Source of the DNA: Anadara kagoshimensis
Lineage: Eukaryota > Mollusca > Bivalvia > Arcoida > Arcidae
Direction: 5' to 3'
NCBI GenBank assembly: GCA_021292105.1
Contig: CM037874.1
Coordinates: 57,266,539 to 57,330,538 of the forward strand
DNA: 64,000 bases
Part shown: in pieces, positions 44,794 through 55,014 of the stretch
Layout: each line of letters starts with the position of its first letter
Position numbering within the stretch: position 1 is the stretch's first letter
Position numbers and translations under genes: made by a program
Notes under the pieces: generated by a model
The model's database searches: none
Told to the model about the DNA's origin: nothing
The model's input: the letters and a program-made list of their open reading frames with translations, nothing else

Positions 44794-44972
44794 CTAGAAC
44801 TGTCTCTTGAGAACCAAATACACCCGCAACCAACTTTTAATGTTGTCACACGACCTTGGCCTTTAAGATATGACCTTAGTTGAAGGTACAGACCTATGAG
44901 GTTTTATGACAGTTGCCAAAGCAGCTATGAGATATAGCCACGACACTATTTTACACGGAAAGACAGACCTAT
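44794..44972 (+). repeat. dispersed repeat flanking the 16-kb satellite, right copy
   Basis: AGAACTGTCTCTTGAGAACC, then TTATGACAGTTGCCAAAGC and AGCTATGAGATAT match the copy at 27781-27990 left of the array. Confidence 0.75.
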
Positions 44973-45040
44973 ATATCCCCCCCCCCCCGCGCTCAAATTT
45001 TGCGGGGTATATTAATAAATAATTGAAATAGAAAAATCTT

Positions 45041-45145
45041 GCATGGGATTGGGTAAGGCCCCTACCCACAAGTCCAGATGTTCGACCCCCTACCCACAAG
45101 TCCAAATCTACAATCCCCTACCTACGATCCCCTAGCCACAAGTCC
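45041..45145. repeat. short C-rich tandem repeat
   Basis: CCCCTACCCACAAGTCCAGA-type units occur about four times with variation; a C9 homopolymer lies at about 44979. Confidence 0.65.
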
Positions 45146-45670
45146 AGGTCTACGATGCTTATTATCCAAGCTAAGCATTTCTAATCGTACCATATCACAA
45201 TTTATTATTACTAGTATTATTATTATTTAATTTATTATACACCTTCATTGGATGGTTAAATTTTGAGATGTAGAAGATAAAATGGTTAAGATTAGAGATT
45301 TTCTCTAGTTCTAAAATCCTATCAATTTATTACATGTATTTGTAATCTTGTTATACATGTAACGTTAAGCATTATATTTAATTGAATAAATATCGTCAAG
45401 TTCACGTGAAAAATTTAATTAGCTTAGTGAGAAAAATTATAAGCTTTGTAATTAAATACTAAATTGTATTTAATATACACCAGGAAAAAAAACAAGGAAA
45501 GCGTTAATTATAAATTAGTTATTATTTCTAATTATTTCATTTTACCATTTAATAAGGAAATTTTTTAAAAAGCAATTCGATTTTCTTTTAATTTTGGTAA
45601 AGAATTAATACAACAAACTCATGTAAATGGTCAAAAATAAATGATGGGGAAATGATTAATTGTAGTTGGA
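45146..45670. other. AT-rich region upstream of the defensin-like gene
   Basis: No coding signal seen; presumably holds upstream control sequence of the gene at 45751. Confidence 0.45.
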
Positions 45671-45681
45671 CTTTACCTGGC

Positions 45682-45688
45682 TATATAA
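45682..45688 (+). promoter_or_regulatory. TATA box of the defensin-like gene
   Basis: TATATAA lies 63 bases before the start codon, which would place the transcription start near 45712 and give a short 5' UTR of about 40 nt. Confidence 0.6.
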
Positions 45689-45750
45689 CTGGTGGCGGGT
45701 CATTAATGACCATTATGGTCAAACTTCTGAGACAGTTGTATCAGCGTAAA

Positions 45751-45793
45751 ATGAAGAAAGGCGGCTTAATACTGATATTTTTATTTTTGAATG
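45751..45793 (+). CDS. defensin-like gene, exon 1 (signal peptide)
   Basis: The ATG lies 63 nt after a TATA box. The exon codes for MKKGGLILIFLFLN and ends in phase 1 at the donor GTATGT (45794). Confidence 0.75.
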
Positions 45794-45809
45794 GTATGTA
45801 GAATATAGT

Positions 45810-45850
<41 letters not shown>

Positions 45851-46885
45851 TTTATAATGTTGTGAGATGGGAGCTGGGGTGGCGGTGACCACAGGGGCAG
45901 TTAAATAAAAATGCCAATGGTATATAAGAAGACAGTTTAATTTTGATATTTTTCATTTTAAACAGTATGTAGAATGTTGTTTATTTATTTAATTTTTTTT
46001 GGTTTATTTATTTATAACGATGTGAGATGGGAGCAGGGATGACGGTGACTACCCAAGGGTCCAATTAAATAAACATACCCATGGTATATAAAACACCACG
46101 GGAGCAGGTTCTATTTTCACAATCATCTCTAACCTAAGAGCTCGGAACACAAGCGGGGAAGTGAATTTTTCTTACCGTTGTCCTTCACAATCATCTCTAA
46201 ACTAAGAGCTCGGAACACAAGCGGGAAAGTGAATTTTCCTTAACGTTGTTCTTCTCAATCATCTCTAAACTAATAGCTCGGAACACAAGCGGGGAAGTGA
46301 ATTTTCCTTAACGTTGTTCTTCACAATCATCTCTAAACTAAGAGCTCGGACCACGTGTAAGGAAGTGAATTTTCCTTAACGTTGTCCTTCTCAATCATCT
46401 CTAAACTAAGAGCTCGGAACACAAGCGGGGAAGTGAATTTTCCTTAACGTTGTTCTTCACAATCATCTCTAAACTAAGAGCTCGGACCACGTGTAAGGAA
46501 GTGAATTTTCCTTGCCGTTGTTCTTTATTGGTTCACCCAGTATCAGTATAACATGACTGGGGGAGTGGTACGCTTGTCTGCGGCGTACTGACTCGGTAAG
46601 CCGGCACCTTAAAATCGCGCGCTGATACAAGACACTCGCACTTCACATACATGTGCGCGAACGTGTGCTTACTCTTCCGGAGCAACCGGCCTCGCTTCCC
46701 CGGTGGAAGTTCACGTATCTAACCTGACTTGTCAGTTCCAAAGTTTTTACTTTGCTTCTGAATTGTGATTCGGACATGGATTAGCATGCCGTTTGTTTTT
46801 GATCATAGATCAATCTATAGAGATTAATAAAGTAGTTCTCGTCGTGAATAGCTGAATAGTTCCATCAATCAATCGATAATCAATA

Positions 46886-46934
<49 letters not shown>

Positions 46935-47274
46935 CTAGAATCCAGTTGGTCTAGAGTGATAAGAGAAAATTGTTTAAATTGTAGGTCTAGTTGAAATAAT
47001 GTGTGATTCTAGCAGTGAAGAAAGTCACGGCAGACGATGGAACAAGCGGCCATATTGGAGGAGAGGTGGAGGGATAGGATTTGACCTTGACCTTGATTTT
47101 GACTTTGGTGGTGGAGGATACCTAGGAGACAGTATATTTATAAGAGGAAGATGTTTGACCAGTGCTGGATGCAGACTTAAATGTAGCGGTATTTTGGAGG
47201 ATAATGCAGGAGTGTGTCTTTATCGATATTGTGTATGCTTCCGTAAGGCTGACATTTGTGATGTAATAGCATAG
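45751..47274 (+). CDS. secreted cysteine-rich peptide with CS-alpha-beta (defensin-like) domain
   Basis: Two exons (45751-45793 and 46985-47274) join in frame to 110 residues. Residues 1-20 form a typical signal peptide (basic MKKGG, then LILIFLFLNG). A basic segment (GRRWNKRPYWRRGGG) and an acidic DLDLDFDF plus Gly-rich stretch follow. The C-terminal domain has cysteines at about 71, 77, 81, 92, 97 and 99 with spacing C-x5-C-x3-C-x10-C-x4-C-x1-C, and the fourth lies in a GVC gamma-core. This is the CS-alpha-beta pattern of invertebrate defensins. A further Cys (106) and Cys21 lie outside it. A role as a secreted antimicrobial or host-defence peptide is inferred from the pattern alone. The Asp- and Gly-rich linker is not usual for defensins and may be a propeptide; dibasic sites flank it. 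Other disulfide-rich secreted peptides remain possible. Confidence 0.75.
45812..45857 (+). repeat. (TTTA)n microsatellite
   Basis: Nearly pure TTTA repeat in the intron of the defensin-like gene. A diverged second copy of the adjoining segment (GTGAGATGGGAGC...GGTGAC) follows at about 46022. Confidence 0.93.
46114..46530 (+). repeat. 67/68-bp tandem repeat, six copies
   Basis: Units CACAATCATCTCTAAACTAA, GAGCTCGGAACACAAGCGGG and AAGTGAATTTTCCTTAACG repeat at about 46118, 46186, 46253, 46321, 46388 and 46456. Two variants (ACACAAGCGGGG and CCACGTGTAAGG) partly alternate. It lies in the intron of the defensin-like gene. Confidence 0.93.
46531..46800 (+). repeat. dispersed repeat fragments
   Basis: 46531-46620 is related to the reverse complement of 12360-12425 (GACTGGGGGAGTG). 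46690-46800 matches 26600-26720 and 60090-60210. Confidence 0.6.
46891..46932 (+). repeat. poly-A run (about 42 nt) in the intron
   Basis: A homopolymer of this length, preceded by repeat sequence, could be a retroelement tail inserted in sense orientation about 50 nt before the acceptor at 46984. Confidence 0.85.
46985..47274 (+). CDS. defensin-like gene, exon 2
   Basis: The acceptor ATTGTAG ends at 46984. The frame set by exon 1 enters the open frame at once and ends at TAG (47272-47274). It carries the basic, acidic and cysteine-rich parts. Confidence 0.8.
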
Positions 47275-47583
47275 AACAGCATCTATTCCGATTACCTCCC
47301 CCATAATACAATGAGACACATTTGGAATATGCAATAGTTGACATCATAGCATAAAATAACATTTATTCCGACCCCCCCCCACCCCCAGCCCATTGAAAAA
47401 TGGGGTACTGGCATATTTGCAATAGTTACAATAAGTTATATTATTAAAACAATATTAATATTTATTATTTGCTTGTGTTGTATATCTCTTGCAGTTCAGT
47501 TTTATTTTTTATGTCACTGTTAATACCAAAGGGGACAGTTTCATATGTTGTATATATATATAAAAATACCAATAGTATATAAA
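47275..47583. other. 3' region of the defensin-like gene
   Basis: No classical AATAAA signal stands out. A short internal duplication (CATAGCATA, AACA, TCTATTCCG and CATAGCATA, AACA, TTTATTCCG) occurs at 47264 and 47343. Confidence 0.45.
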
Positions 47584-48240
47584 ACAAGAGGCATAAAAGG
47601 GCCTGTAATGCTCATCTGACAAAATTTGATCTAATTTGCATATTTTTCTTAAATTGGGTCAATGAAAAATGGATGATTTGAAAAACCCGCTACATATGTT
47701 AAATGGCAAGGTATCTGCTTTCTATATAAATATAGAATTTAAAATTTGAACAAAATCTACGACAGAAATTAGAATTTACAATGACCATTTTAGTGATTTT
47801 GCTCGTTATAGTAATGGCGGCCATCTTGGATATCGTACTGGTGAGGTCTCCTTGTACAAAGTTTGACCAGCCCTAACTAGGAACCTTCCACACCAATCGG
47901 CCCAGTGGTTCCAGAAGAGAAGATTTTCAAGGAAATGGCTCAAATTTGACCTCAATTGTATAACTTGCTAAACAAAGTTACATATGTTTAATTGCTACGT
48001 ATCTAATATACATTCTATATTTCTAATCTGAACAATATCTGTAGAAAATACAATCCACAATAGCCATTTCTAGTAATGGCGGCCGTCTTGTATATCACAC
48101 AAGTCTCCTTTGGTCAACCCCTACACGGAATGGTTTAATTCAATTGGCCCATTAGTTTCTGAGGAGTTCAAAATTTATGCACGTACGTATACACGGACGC
48201 ACGCTTCATTATGTCTTAAGCTCAACTGACTATAGCCAAC
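47584..48240 (-). repeat. dispersed element, partial copy of 55455-56720 in inverse orientation
   Basis: Starts AGGCATAAAAGGGCCTGTAA, the inverse of the end of the other copy, and contains TTGTACAAAGTTTGACC, GGAACCTTCCACACCAATC and GAAGATTTTCAAGGAAATGG, which mirror it. Confidence 0.65.
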
Positions 48241-49527
48241 AGAGTAATAAAGAGGTTATTCACTTGAAGATACTCTGATAAAATTCTACATAACTTTCTA
48301 AAATCTCTGGGTCTGCTACTACAAATCATACATACAAAGTGAAACAAAAGGCGTGTACGTGCAAAGAACATAATTAAATTTGGCTTGTAAGACATGTAAT
48401 GTTATATGTATTGTAATCAGGCTGACCAATTCGACTGATTTGTCCGTTTTCGGTGATAATGCACATATACCGCAAAAACGGATAAACAAATACTAAAGTA
48501 AAAGGACGGATACAAATTTAAAAGACCGATTGTTCAGCGACATTTAATATAGTGTGTATGAAGAGTATTTTTGATCTATCACAAATATGTGACAAAGTCA
48601 GTTGAAAAGCAAGAGGTTTGTTTTTTGATCAATTTAATGACGTGCGTGTACGTTAAATTTGAAGACGGCTGGGCTGAAATTGAATCAGACGCTGGTTCTC
48701 AGGTGGTGGTGGATGAGCAGATCGCAGCGGTAGGGTTATCTTGGTCTCCAGTTTCACTAACGATAAAGTTTATCCAGAAAATACGAGATTCGGTGGAATT
48801 TCTGGCGATGAAATTGGAAAGTTAATTAGTGACCAGGAAAACAAAAACACGAAGAGGAACACGCAATGGGCGGTTAACGTTTTTTAAAAAATGACAATTT
48901 TATTTTGTACAAACTGATAACTTATCACAATTAAGATCATGTGAAAATTGCTTTATTTTGTATATACAGTATATATATTTTTACTAAACTTCCTTTGTCC
49001 GGTCAGTTTTATTCGTATTTTTGTGGTTGTATTACATAATCATAGCGTCTTCTGTAGTGGCCACAGGGGTCTATTATTTTTCGAGTGGTTTAAAATAGAG
49101 GATACAAAACATTGGTGGCATCCGAAAGATTCTAGTAATGAGCTGTTACATCCTTAGTAGGGGCAGGGGTGATTAAAGCTAAAATTAACTCTAAAACACG
49201 GGTAGGCCACAGGGGCGATCCAGGATTCTTTAAAATGGGTTGAGAATTATTAGTATATCAATGGTAGGTGCGAGAGCCTAAGGCGCGAGATTTCAGAGAC
49301 GTGGGGTCTAAACGCGATCCGGAACAACACGTATACAGAAATGGGCTGTTACATTCACATATGGGGTCACATCAGTCAATTTAGTCAGATAGCTCTACTT
49401 CTCTGTCTTTTAAATTTTTCAAAGGCCGGGGGGTTGCAACCCCCGCAACCTCCCCCCCCTTAAACATGCCACTGGGCCAGCCTAGCCGCTTCATAATTTT
49501 TTCTTCTGCTTCTCACGGGCTACATAT
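48241..49527. other. intergenic stretch with repeat fragments
   Basis: 48418-48540 resembles 17365-17470. No gene supported; an 84-codon frame at 48571 has no recognisable product. 49430-49480 is a C- and G-rich tract. Confidence 0.45.
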
Positions 49528-50505
49528 TAAAGAGGTATGGCGGGTTTCATAGGCGCTTTTCACATTGCCCCCTGTTTGAATGGATGAATGACGTAACGGT
49601 GTATTTTTCAACACCTGAGGGTTTCGCGTTCTATAATTAGACCAGGTCTATGAAAAACAAGCGCTTTGTTTGCGTAAACTTGTTTCTCTTTGAAGAACCG
49701 AAGATATTGAACAAACCTTAACATCCATAATCTTTATTTTTCATCTTTATACAATAAACAGAAACACTTGAACAATAAAGTATTAACTTACATCCCGCTT
49801 CACTAAGAATTCACGGGTGATATGCGTAGATTTATTGTATAAAAATGCAACCTGGCTTGATCAGCTGCTAGTAGTGTTTTTTAAGAAGATAATTTCATTT
49901 TTAAAAACTAATATTTGTAAATGAAAAAATCTAACAATAGTATTTTATAAAGAAAAAAATTTAAAAAAAAACCAAGAAGAAGAATAAATTAAAAGATATC
50001 CGGGTGGGATTTGAACCCATGCCGTACAGGTTGCAAAGCGTCCTCGCTACCGACTGAGCTAACCACAGCAGTAAGTGCCAGCCGAGTTAAAATGCAACAT
50101 CAGTTATATGTGCAGTGATCAGTTTTAATTTTCCCTAATTTTCAAAAATTGACCATTTTCTTTTAAGGGGACCAATTTTTTGAAAACTCGTAATGATTGC
50201 ATTTTGAAAATATTTTCAGAAACAATAGCATAAAAAATGGTCTTCCGAGGAGAACACTTTGAAAATAATTATCAAAGAAGGGAAAACCCCTTCATTTTTC
50301 ATTTTTTTAGCATAATAGAGCACAAAGATGATCTTTTTAAGAAAAATACCAATAAAATATACCTTTGTATGAGGCAAAATCTGAAAAGCCAAATAAAATA
50401 CTGCTGCTTTATAAATTAAGTGCAAGAATATTTAGACTTTTATTTTTCAAAAACCAAAACGGTCCATTTAGGACAAAATCACATTAAACCCGCCATACCT
50501 CTTTA
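49528..50505. mobile_element. non-autonomous TIR element (978 bp)
   Basis: Terminal inverted repeats TAAAGAGGTATGGCGGGTTT at 49528 and its exact reverse complement ending at 50505. The TA at each outer end would fit a TA-type target site. There is no transposase frame inside. Confidence 0.7.
49998..50072 (-). repeat. tRNA-like sequence inside the TIR element
   Basis: On the minus strand: GTTAGCTCAGTCGGTAGC (A box) and ATGGGTTCAAATCCCACCC (B box). The acceptor ends do not pair well, so it is more likely a tRNA-derived insertion than a working tRNA gene. Confidence 0.55.
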
Positions 50506-50639
50506 CACAACAGTAAAACATGTTAAATTACAAGTTATGTTTTAGAAAACTTGTTTGGAATATATAAATTTACCCAGCACAAATAATGATGAACTTGATC
50601 GACATATCATGGTAACATTAAACTAATATGTCTAATATC

Positions 50640-50792
50640 ACAAAAAGATCACGATGATCAGACACAAATTAAAAAAGTAATGTAGAATTTGTCGGAGCAC
50701 CTACAAGTCAAAGATCTGATTCGTTGTTCCCCTTTACTCTTTTTTATATACTTATCGGTATTTTTTAAATTTTATTTTGAAACTGGCCCCTG
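50640..50792 (-). repeat. short dispersed element, inverse copy of 23559-23713
   Basis: Ends GAAACTGGCCCCTG; matches the reverse complement of 23559-23713 through the AAAGATCTGATTCGTTGTTC segment. Confidence 0.7.
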
Positions 50793-50932
50793 TGCATCCG
50801 ACTGTCTGTCTTTCTGCTTTACAGAATTATTCGGCAATATGGACCATAATAATTTCTGAAAGATTACCATTTCCGCTTTCCTTGGGGATTAATTATTGTT
50901 AATCCAGTGAGTCACTAAATATATAAGCCGGG

Positions 50933-51013
50933 TCACAGGGGCCAGTTTCATAATAGAATTTTATATACTTGGGGGGTATTTTTTAAATTTTATTATGAAA
51001 CTGGCCCCTGTGA
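50933..51013. repeat. inverted repeat of the CAGGGGCCAGTTTCATAAT terminus
   Basis: Arms of about 28-30 bp (50933 onward and ending at 51013) around a G-rich centre (TTGGGGGG). They are the same termini as the elements at 23559 and 50640, so this may be a very short internally deleted copy. Confidence 0.7.
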
Positions 51014-51204
51014 GCCAAGCCAACGACGGAAAATGTTGTACATTGTTCGAAGCAAATTTTGCATTTAAATTGAAGGATTTTGTGTCAAAAATATCAAAAT
51101 TTTCCGGAGGGGCCTTGCCTCTGGACCCACTAGCTCTACGCGCCTTTGGTGCGTTCGGCTTGCCTCGCCCACAAATCAATCCTAGTTACGGCCCTGAAAG
51201 AACT

Positions 51205-51315
51205 TTGGGGCGCCACTTTTCAATCCGGGCTTTCGAAGAAGTCTAAAAATAGCTTAGGGGACTTCCAGTTAACATATCCTCTGAACGCCATTTTGATTCT
51301 ACACCAGGACGCTGG
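51205..51315 (+). repeat. dispersed repeat copy (TTTCGAAGAAGTCTAAAA family)
   Basis: CTTTCGAAGAAGTCTAAAA, then GGGGACTTCCAGTTAACA and CGCCATTTTGATTCTACACC are shared with 52873-53095 and partly with 55015-55215. Confidence 0.7.
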
Positions 51316-51667
51316 AAGGTAATAAATAAATATTATCATTTTTCAGATAATTTCTTTACGATCTGATTGGATAATAAGGTCCTTGTAAATACCGATATTA
51401 CAATTTTACAAGGGTGATAAATAATTTACTCGGGTAATAAATAAAAATTACACGGGTAATAAGAAAGAGTGAATAGAGCGGTAAATTATGGCCGCCACCA
51501 TGCAGTTCAATTGGGCAATAAACAGAGTAAAATTTACGCTTAGTTTGTAAGTATCAATCAAATTGACACATGATGTATATTTTATTGTGTATTATCTTAA
51601 TATTCTAGTTAAATTTTGCGCTCTCAATTTCCGATATTATCAATAAATTGAACTCGACATCGCTTAC

Positions 51668-51829
51668 TCCTGGTAACCGATACACGGCGAAAGGGAAGTA
51701 ACTCTCACTAAATTTACATTCTAATTTGAGTCCGACCTGTACATGTGGAGGGCCTCCAAGTGCTTTAAATGCCGGCACCGATGATGGTAGTTGCCATGTG
51801 TGGTGACACTTCAACCGAACCAAACTCAT
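51668..51829 (-). CDS. possible first coding exon of an unknown gene
   Basis: An ATG (51829) opens 54 codons (MSLVRLKCHHTWQLPSSVPA ... VYRLPG) ending on a complete codon at a good GTAAGC donor (51667-51662). Local CpG content is higher than in the surroundings. No downstream exon was found on the minus strand and I do not recognise the product, so this may be chance. Confidence 0.2.
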
Positions 51830-51874
51830 CTTGAAAAAGCTTGAAAATTGATGTTTAAAGATATTCCATGTCAT

Positions 51875-52423
51875 ATTCCTTCAAATTGAATATTGTTTCC
51901 ACATCCCCAAGTTAAAATCGCCGATAACGGACATGTACATATGCATGCTGATCAATGCAAGTATCACCGATGTAAACAAAATATTAAAAAAAACACTTTG
52001 GCAATTGTTTTCATATTATATTTTTAATCATGATTCATTCCATTGTGAAAAAACGAACTTTAAAAAAATTAAATAACACAGCACAAATAATTGATGTGAG
52101 ACGTTCTGACCCCTGAAACCAGCTGATGGGAGTAAAAGTAGTTCACGGTCGGCGTTGCTATGGTTGCGTTATTTTATTGGAGTATAACATGAAAAACGAG
52201 CGCGTACACTTGCACTGTGTTTGTATCACAGCCTGATGTAACAGAATTTAGAAATTAAATTATTCGTTGTTAATTTTTTCATTAAAATTGTTATTTTATG
52301 TTCATTGATAAAGAAAACATAAACCTTATTTTACAAATATACGGTTTTCGGGTTTCTTTTTATTGTAATCTTTTTTCATCTACAAAATTTTAAAAAAATA
52401 AGTCTGAATAAAATGATAAATTC
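51875..52423. other. intergenic stretch without recognisable features
   Basis: AT-rich; no gene or repeat family recognised. Confidence 0.45.
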
Positions 52424-52560
52424 GTTATCTGGTTTTTAGGCAGGTGATATGGAATTTTACAACCTTTCTGAATTTCTTATTTCCTTCGGCTGCGCCTCAG
52501 GAAATAAGAAATTCAGAAAGGTTGTAAAATTCCATATCACCTGCCTAAAAACCAGATAAC
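52424..52560. repeat. 62-bp perfect inverted repeat with a short GC-rich loop
   Basis: Arms 52424-52485 and 52499-52560 are exact reverse complements. The loop TCGGCTGCGCCTC can itself form a small GGC/GCC stem. No target duplication is obvious. It is probably a foldback-type MITE. Confidence 0.9.
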
Positions 52561-52572
52561 TAATAATATTAG

Positions 52573-52790
52573 TTTGTATTTTACCATGTCGGGACTTAAT
52601 TGTGTTTTACAGTGGATGCCGGGATAAAAATTATGCTATACCAAGACACCACCAGCTTCATGTGACTTATTTGTACTACTTTCAGATCATGTAGGACTAT
52701 GGGATAATAAATGGTAACAACAGGGAGGAAACACCTTAAAATGCACTTCTTCATGAAGTTTCCCGGCTGAGGTTCGTACCTAGCCATCGC
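52573..52790. repeat. dispersed repeat copy
   Basis: ACCATGTCGGGACTTAATTG, then a TGGATGCCGGGATA segment and ACACCACCAGCTTCATGTGA are shared with 53000-53215 and 55135-55215. The right end (TTCCCGGCTGAGGTTCG) may be tRNA-like on the minus strand. Confidence 0.65.
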
Positions 52791-52849
52791 GGTTTATCTA
52801 AAGGCGTTTTATTTGTTATAAAATGCTTCAAATCTATTCCTGAGCACCT

Positions 52850-53215
52850 GTGAAAATATCCGGGAAAATAAAATTGGCACCACTTTTTAATCCGGGGCTT
52901 TCGAAGAAGTCTAAAAGTAGATTAGGGGATTTCCAGTTTACACTGGTTAGTCGTAGTTCTACTGTCGCCATTTTGATCCTACACCAGGAAGATAAGACAT
53001 AATAATATACCATATTGGGATATAATTGTGTTGTAGATTTACCCTGGTTGTCGGGATATCAATTATATCTAGATACCACCAGCTTCAGGTGGCATTGTAG
53101 GTTAAGTACTAAATTCATTGCTAAAGTAACAGAGAGAGAAATCGCAGAAAAATAACATATTAATCCACTTCCTCATCGAATGCCCCCGCTGAGGATTGAA
53201 TCTAGCCAGATTGTA
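52850..53215. repeat. dispersed repeat copy, longest version
   Basis: Combines the TTTCGAAGAAGTCTAAAA part with the GATACCACCAGCTTCAGGTG part and the right end CCCCGCTGAGGATTGAAT. The other copies hold one part or the other. Confidence 0.7.
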
Positions 53216-53295
53216 TTTTATATACTTAATTAACCAATCATGGGTCAATTAAAGGGAGATTACTCCACATCACTTTAATAAATTAAAATATACGG

Positions 53296-54168
53296 TGAAT
53301 TCAAGTCAATTGGTCCAACGTTAAATTCGCCCCATCAAACTCGCCCACATTTTCAACAAAATTAGTCCCCATGTCAAAATCGCCCCACTTCTTGCAAATT
53401 CGCCCCTATTTTTCCCCAATGACCACATAGAGACTTAAATCAAATTAAAAGTAAATCTGTTTTGAAGCCATGAACAGAGTTTATATTTTAAAAAATTATG
53501 GTATTAACGATGCTTTGTTTATTTAAAAATATCTTCATTTTACAAATTACCTCGTGTTTTCAATACCTTTTAAACTTTAGAAATGAAACATATTAGTGCA
53601 TCCATTTAATAATGAATTTAACTTCATATATATTCAGTTTATATTTAATTGAAATTTTAAAACAATGGACTTGTACCAGTGTCACAATGGGGTTAGTTTT
53701 TATAGAATTGATAATTTTTAAAACACCTGCCATTGGCATTTTAGACAAAATAGTTTTTATTTTTAAAATACTGACATAGTAGTTTTAAGCGTTCATGCAA
53801 ACAATGCATTTGGTTTTACCAGAGACAGACATGGTTTCGTAAGGAGCGTGTGGTAGGTTGAAAAGGATTGTTTTTAATGATTTCCCTCAACGATGTAATC
53901 TATCAATACTCTAATGTTATATATCTTTTATAAACATTTAATATTTTCTTTTTAATGTACTAAAGCATACCCAAGGTTGTAAAAATCATTTTTATGTTAC
54001 TTTTAAAATCTCAATAAAGACTATTTTTTTTAAAAAAGGGGTGAATTTGACGGAGGTGATTTTTGACAGTGGGGCAATATGCAAGAAGTTGGGGCGATTT
54101 TGAACGGGCGAATTTGTTGAAAGTGGCGGTAAATTTGATTGGAATGAATTTACTTGGGACCCTATACA
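53296..54168. mobile_element. non-autonomous element with about 100-bp TIRs
   Basis: 53311-53408 (AAATTCGCCCC, CAAAATCGCCCCACTTCTTG) is complementary to 54040-54165 with several mismatches and small gaps. The interior is AT-rich without a coding frame. Length is about 870 bp. Confidence 0.7.
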
Positions 54169-54359
54169 GTAATAAGGAGTAAAGGGAACAACCCCTTCAT
54201 ACAATGATTAAATATAGAATGTATTCCACAGGGATTGTGTCAACTTAACAAGAGTATATAATTTTTAATACATTGCATATAAAAAGGTGTGTATATAGTC
54301 AAAATACTAACAAAGATAATACTACACCAACATCATTTCTAATATCAGTCTATGTCAAG

Positions 54360-54970
54360 AATTTCTTGATAAATTGACCCAGTTCATTCATTACTTTCAG
54401 ATCCTCACAGTTTAATATACTAGTAAATAAAAAGTTATCAAATCTATTATATAATGAATTTATATTAATTACAAACTCAAAAGTTTTGTTCTCTCTATAT
54501 TGAAAAATGTACAATCTATCAAATAATGTTTTTCATCTTCAATGTTTTGTAACTGACATTTATGACACAGTGTATATTGCTGAAACGCCCTGTTTCAATT
54601 TTGGGTCTGTGTGTATATATTCTTAGTCTTGTAATATTTTGTCTATAGTAGAAATGATCAAGTAATTTTAAATAATTCTTTGTTCCAAAATCTGTTTTAA
54701 GTTTTAAATAGGTTCTTAATTTCTATCAGAATTGACTTCACATTGTGATATGCTATATTTTTATAAAATGCTCTTAAATGTTTTATCTTTATCTATATCG
54801 CTGTAATGTCCTGTTTCAATTTTAAGTCTGTGTGAAGATATTCTAAGTCTTGTTATATTTTGTCTATAGTAGAAATGATCAAGTAATTTTAAATAAGTTC
54901 TTAATTGCCTTCAGAATTGATTTCACATTGTGATATGCTATATTTTTATAAAATGCTCTTAAAATCCATT
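54360..54970 (-). pseudogene. non-LTR retrotransposon reverse-transcriptase tail (degenerate)
   Basis: On the minus strand, frames read HFYYRQNITRLRIYTHRPKI, ETGRF and, one frameshift later, CHKCQLQNIEDEKHYLIDC. This matches the C-terminal end of LINE-type polyproteins, with a CCHC-like knuckle (C-x2-C ... H-x4-C). A diverged second copy of the first part (RLRISPHRLKIETGRYSD) lies about 215 bp upstream in transcript sense (54785-54965). Several frameshifts and stops; not functional. Confidence 0.7.
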
Positions 54971-55014
54971 TCCTGAGCACCTGTGGGAATACCCGGGAAA
55001 ATAAAAAAAATAGC

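Noticed and set aside
44863-45105. 80-codon minus-strand frame near the C-rich tract
   Set aside because: It overlaps the dispersed repeat and the C-rich short repeat. The product (MDLWVGGRTSGLVGRG...) looks like a translated low-complexity sequence.
47122-47362. Minus-strand frames opposite the defensin-like exon
   Set aside because: They are shadows of the plus-strand coding exon, which has a signal-peptide exon, TATA box and cysteine pattern in its favour.
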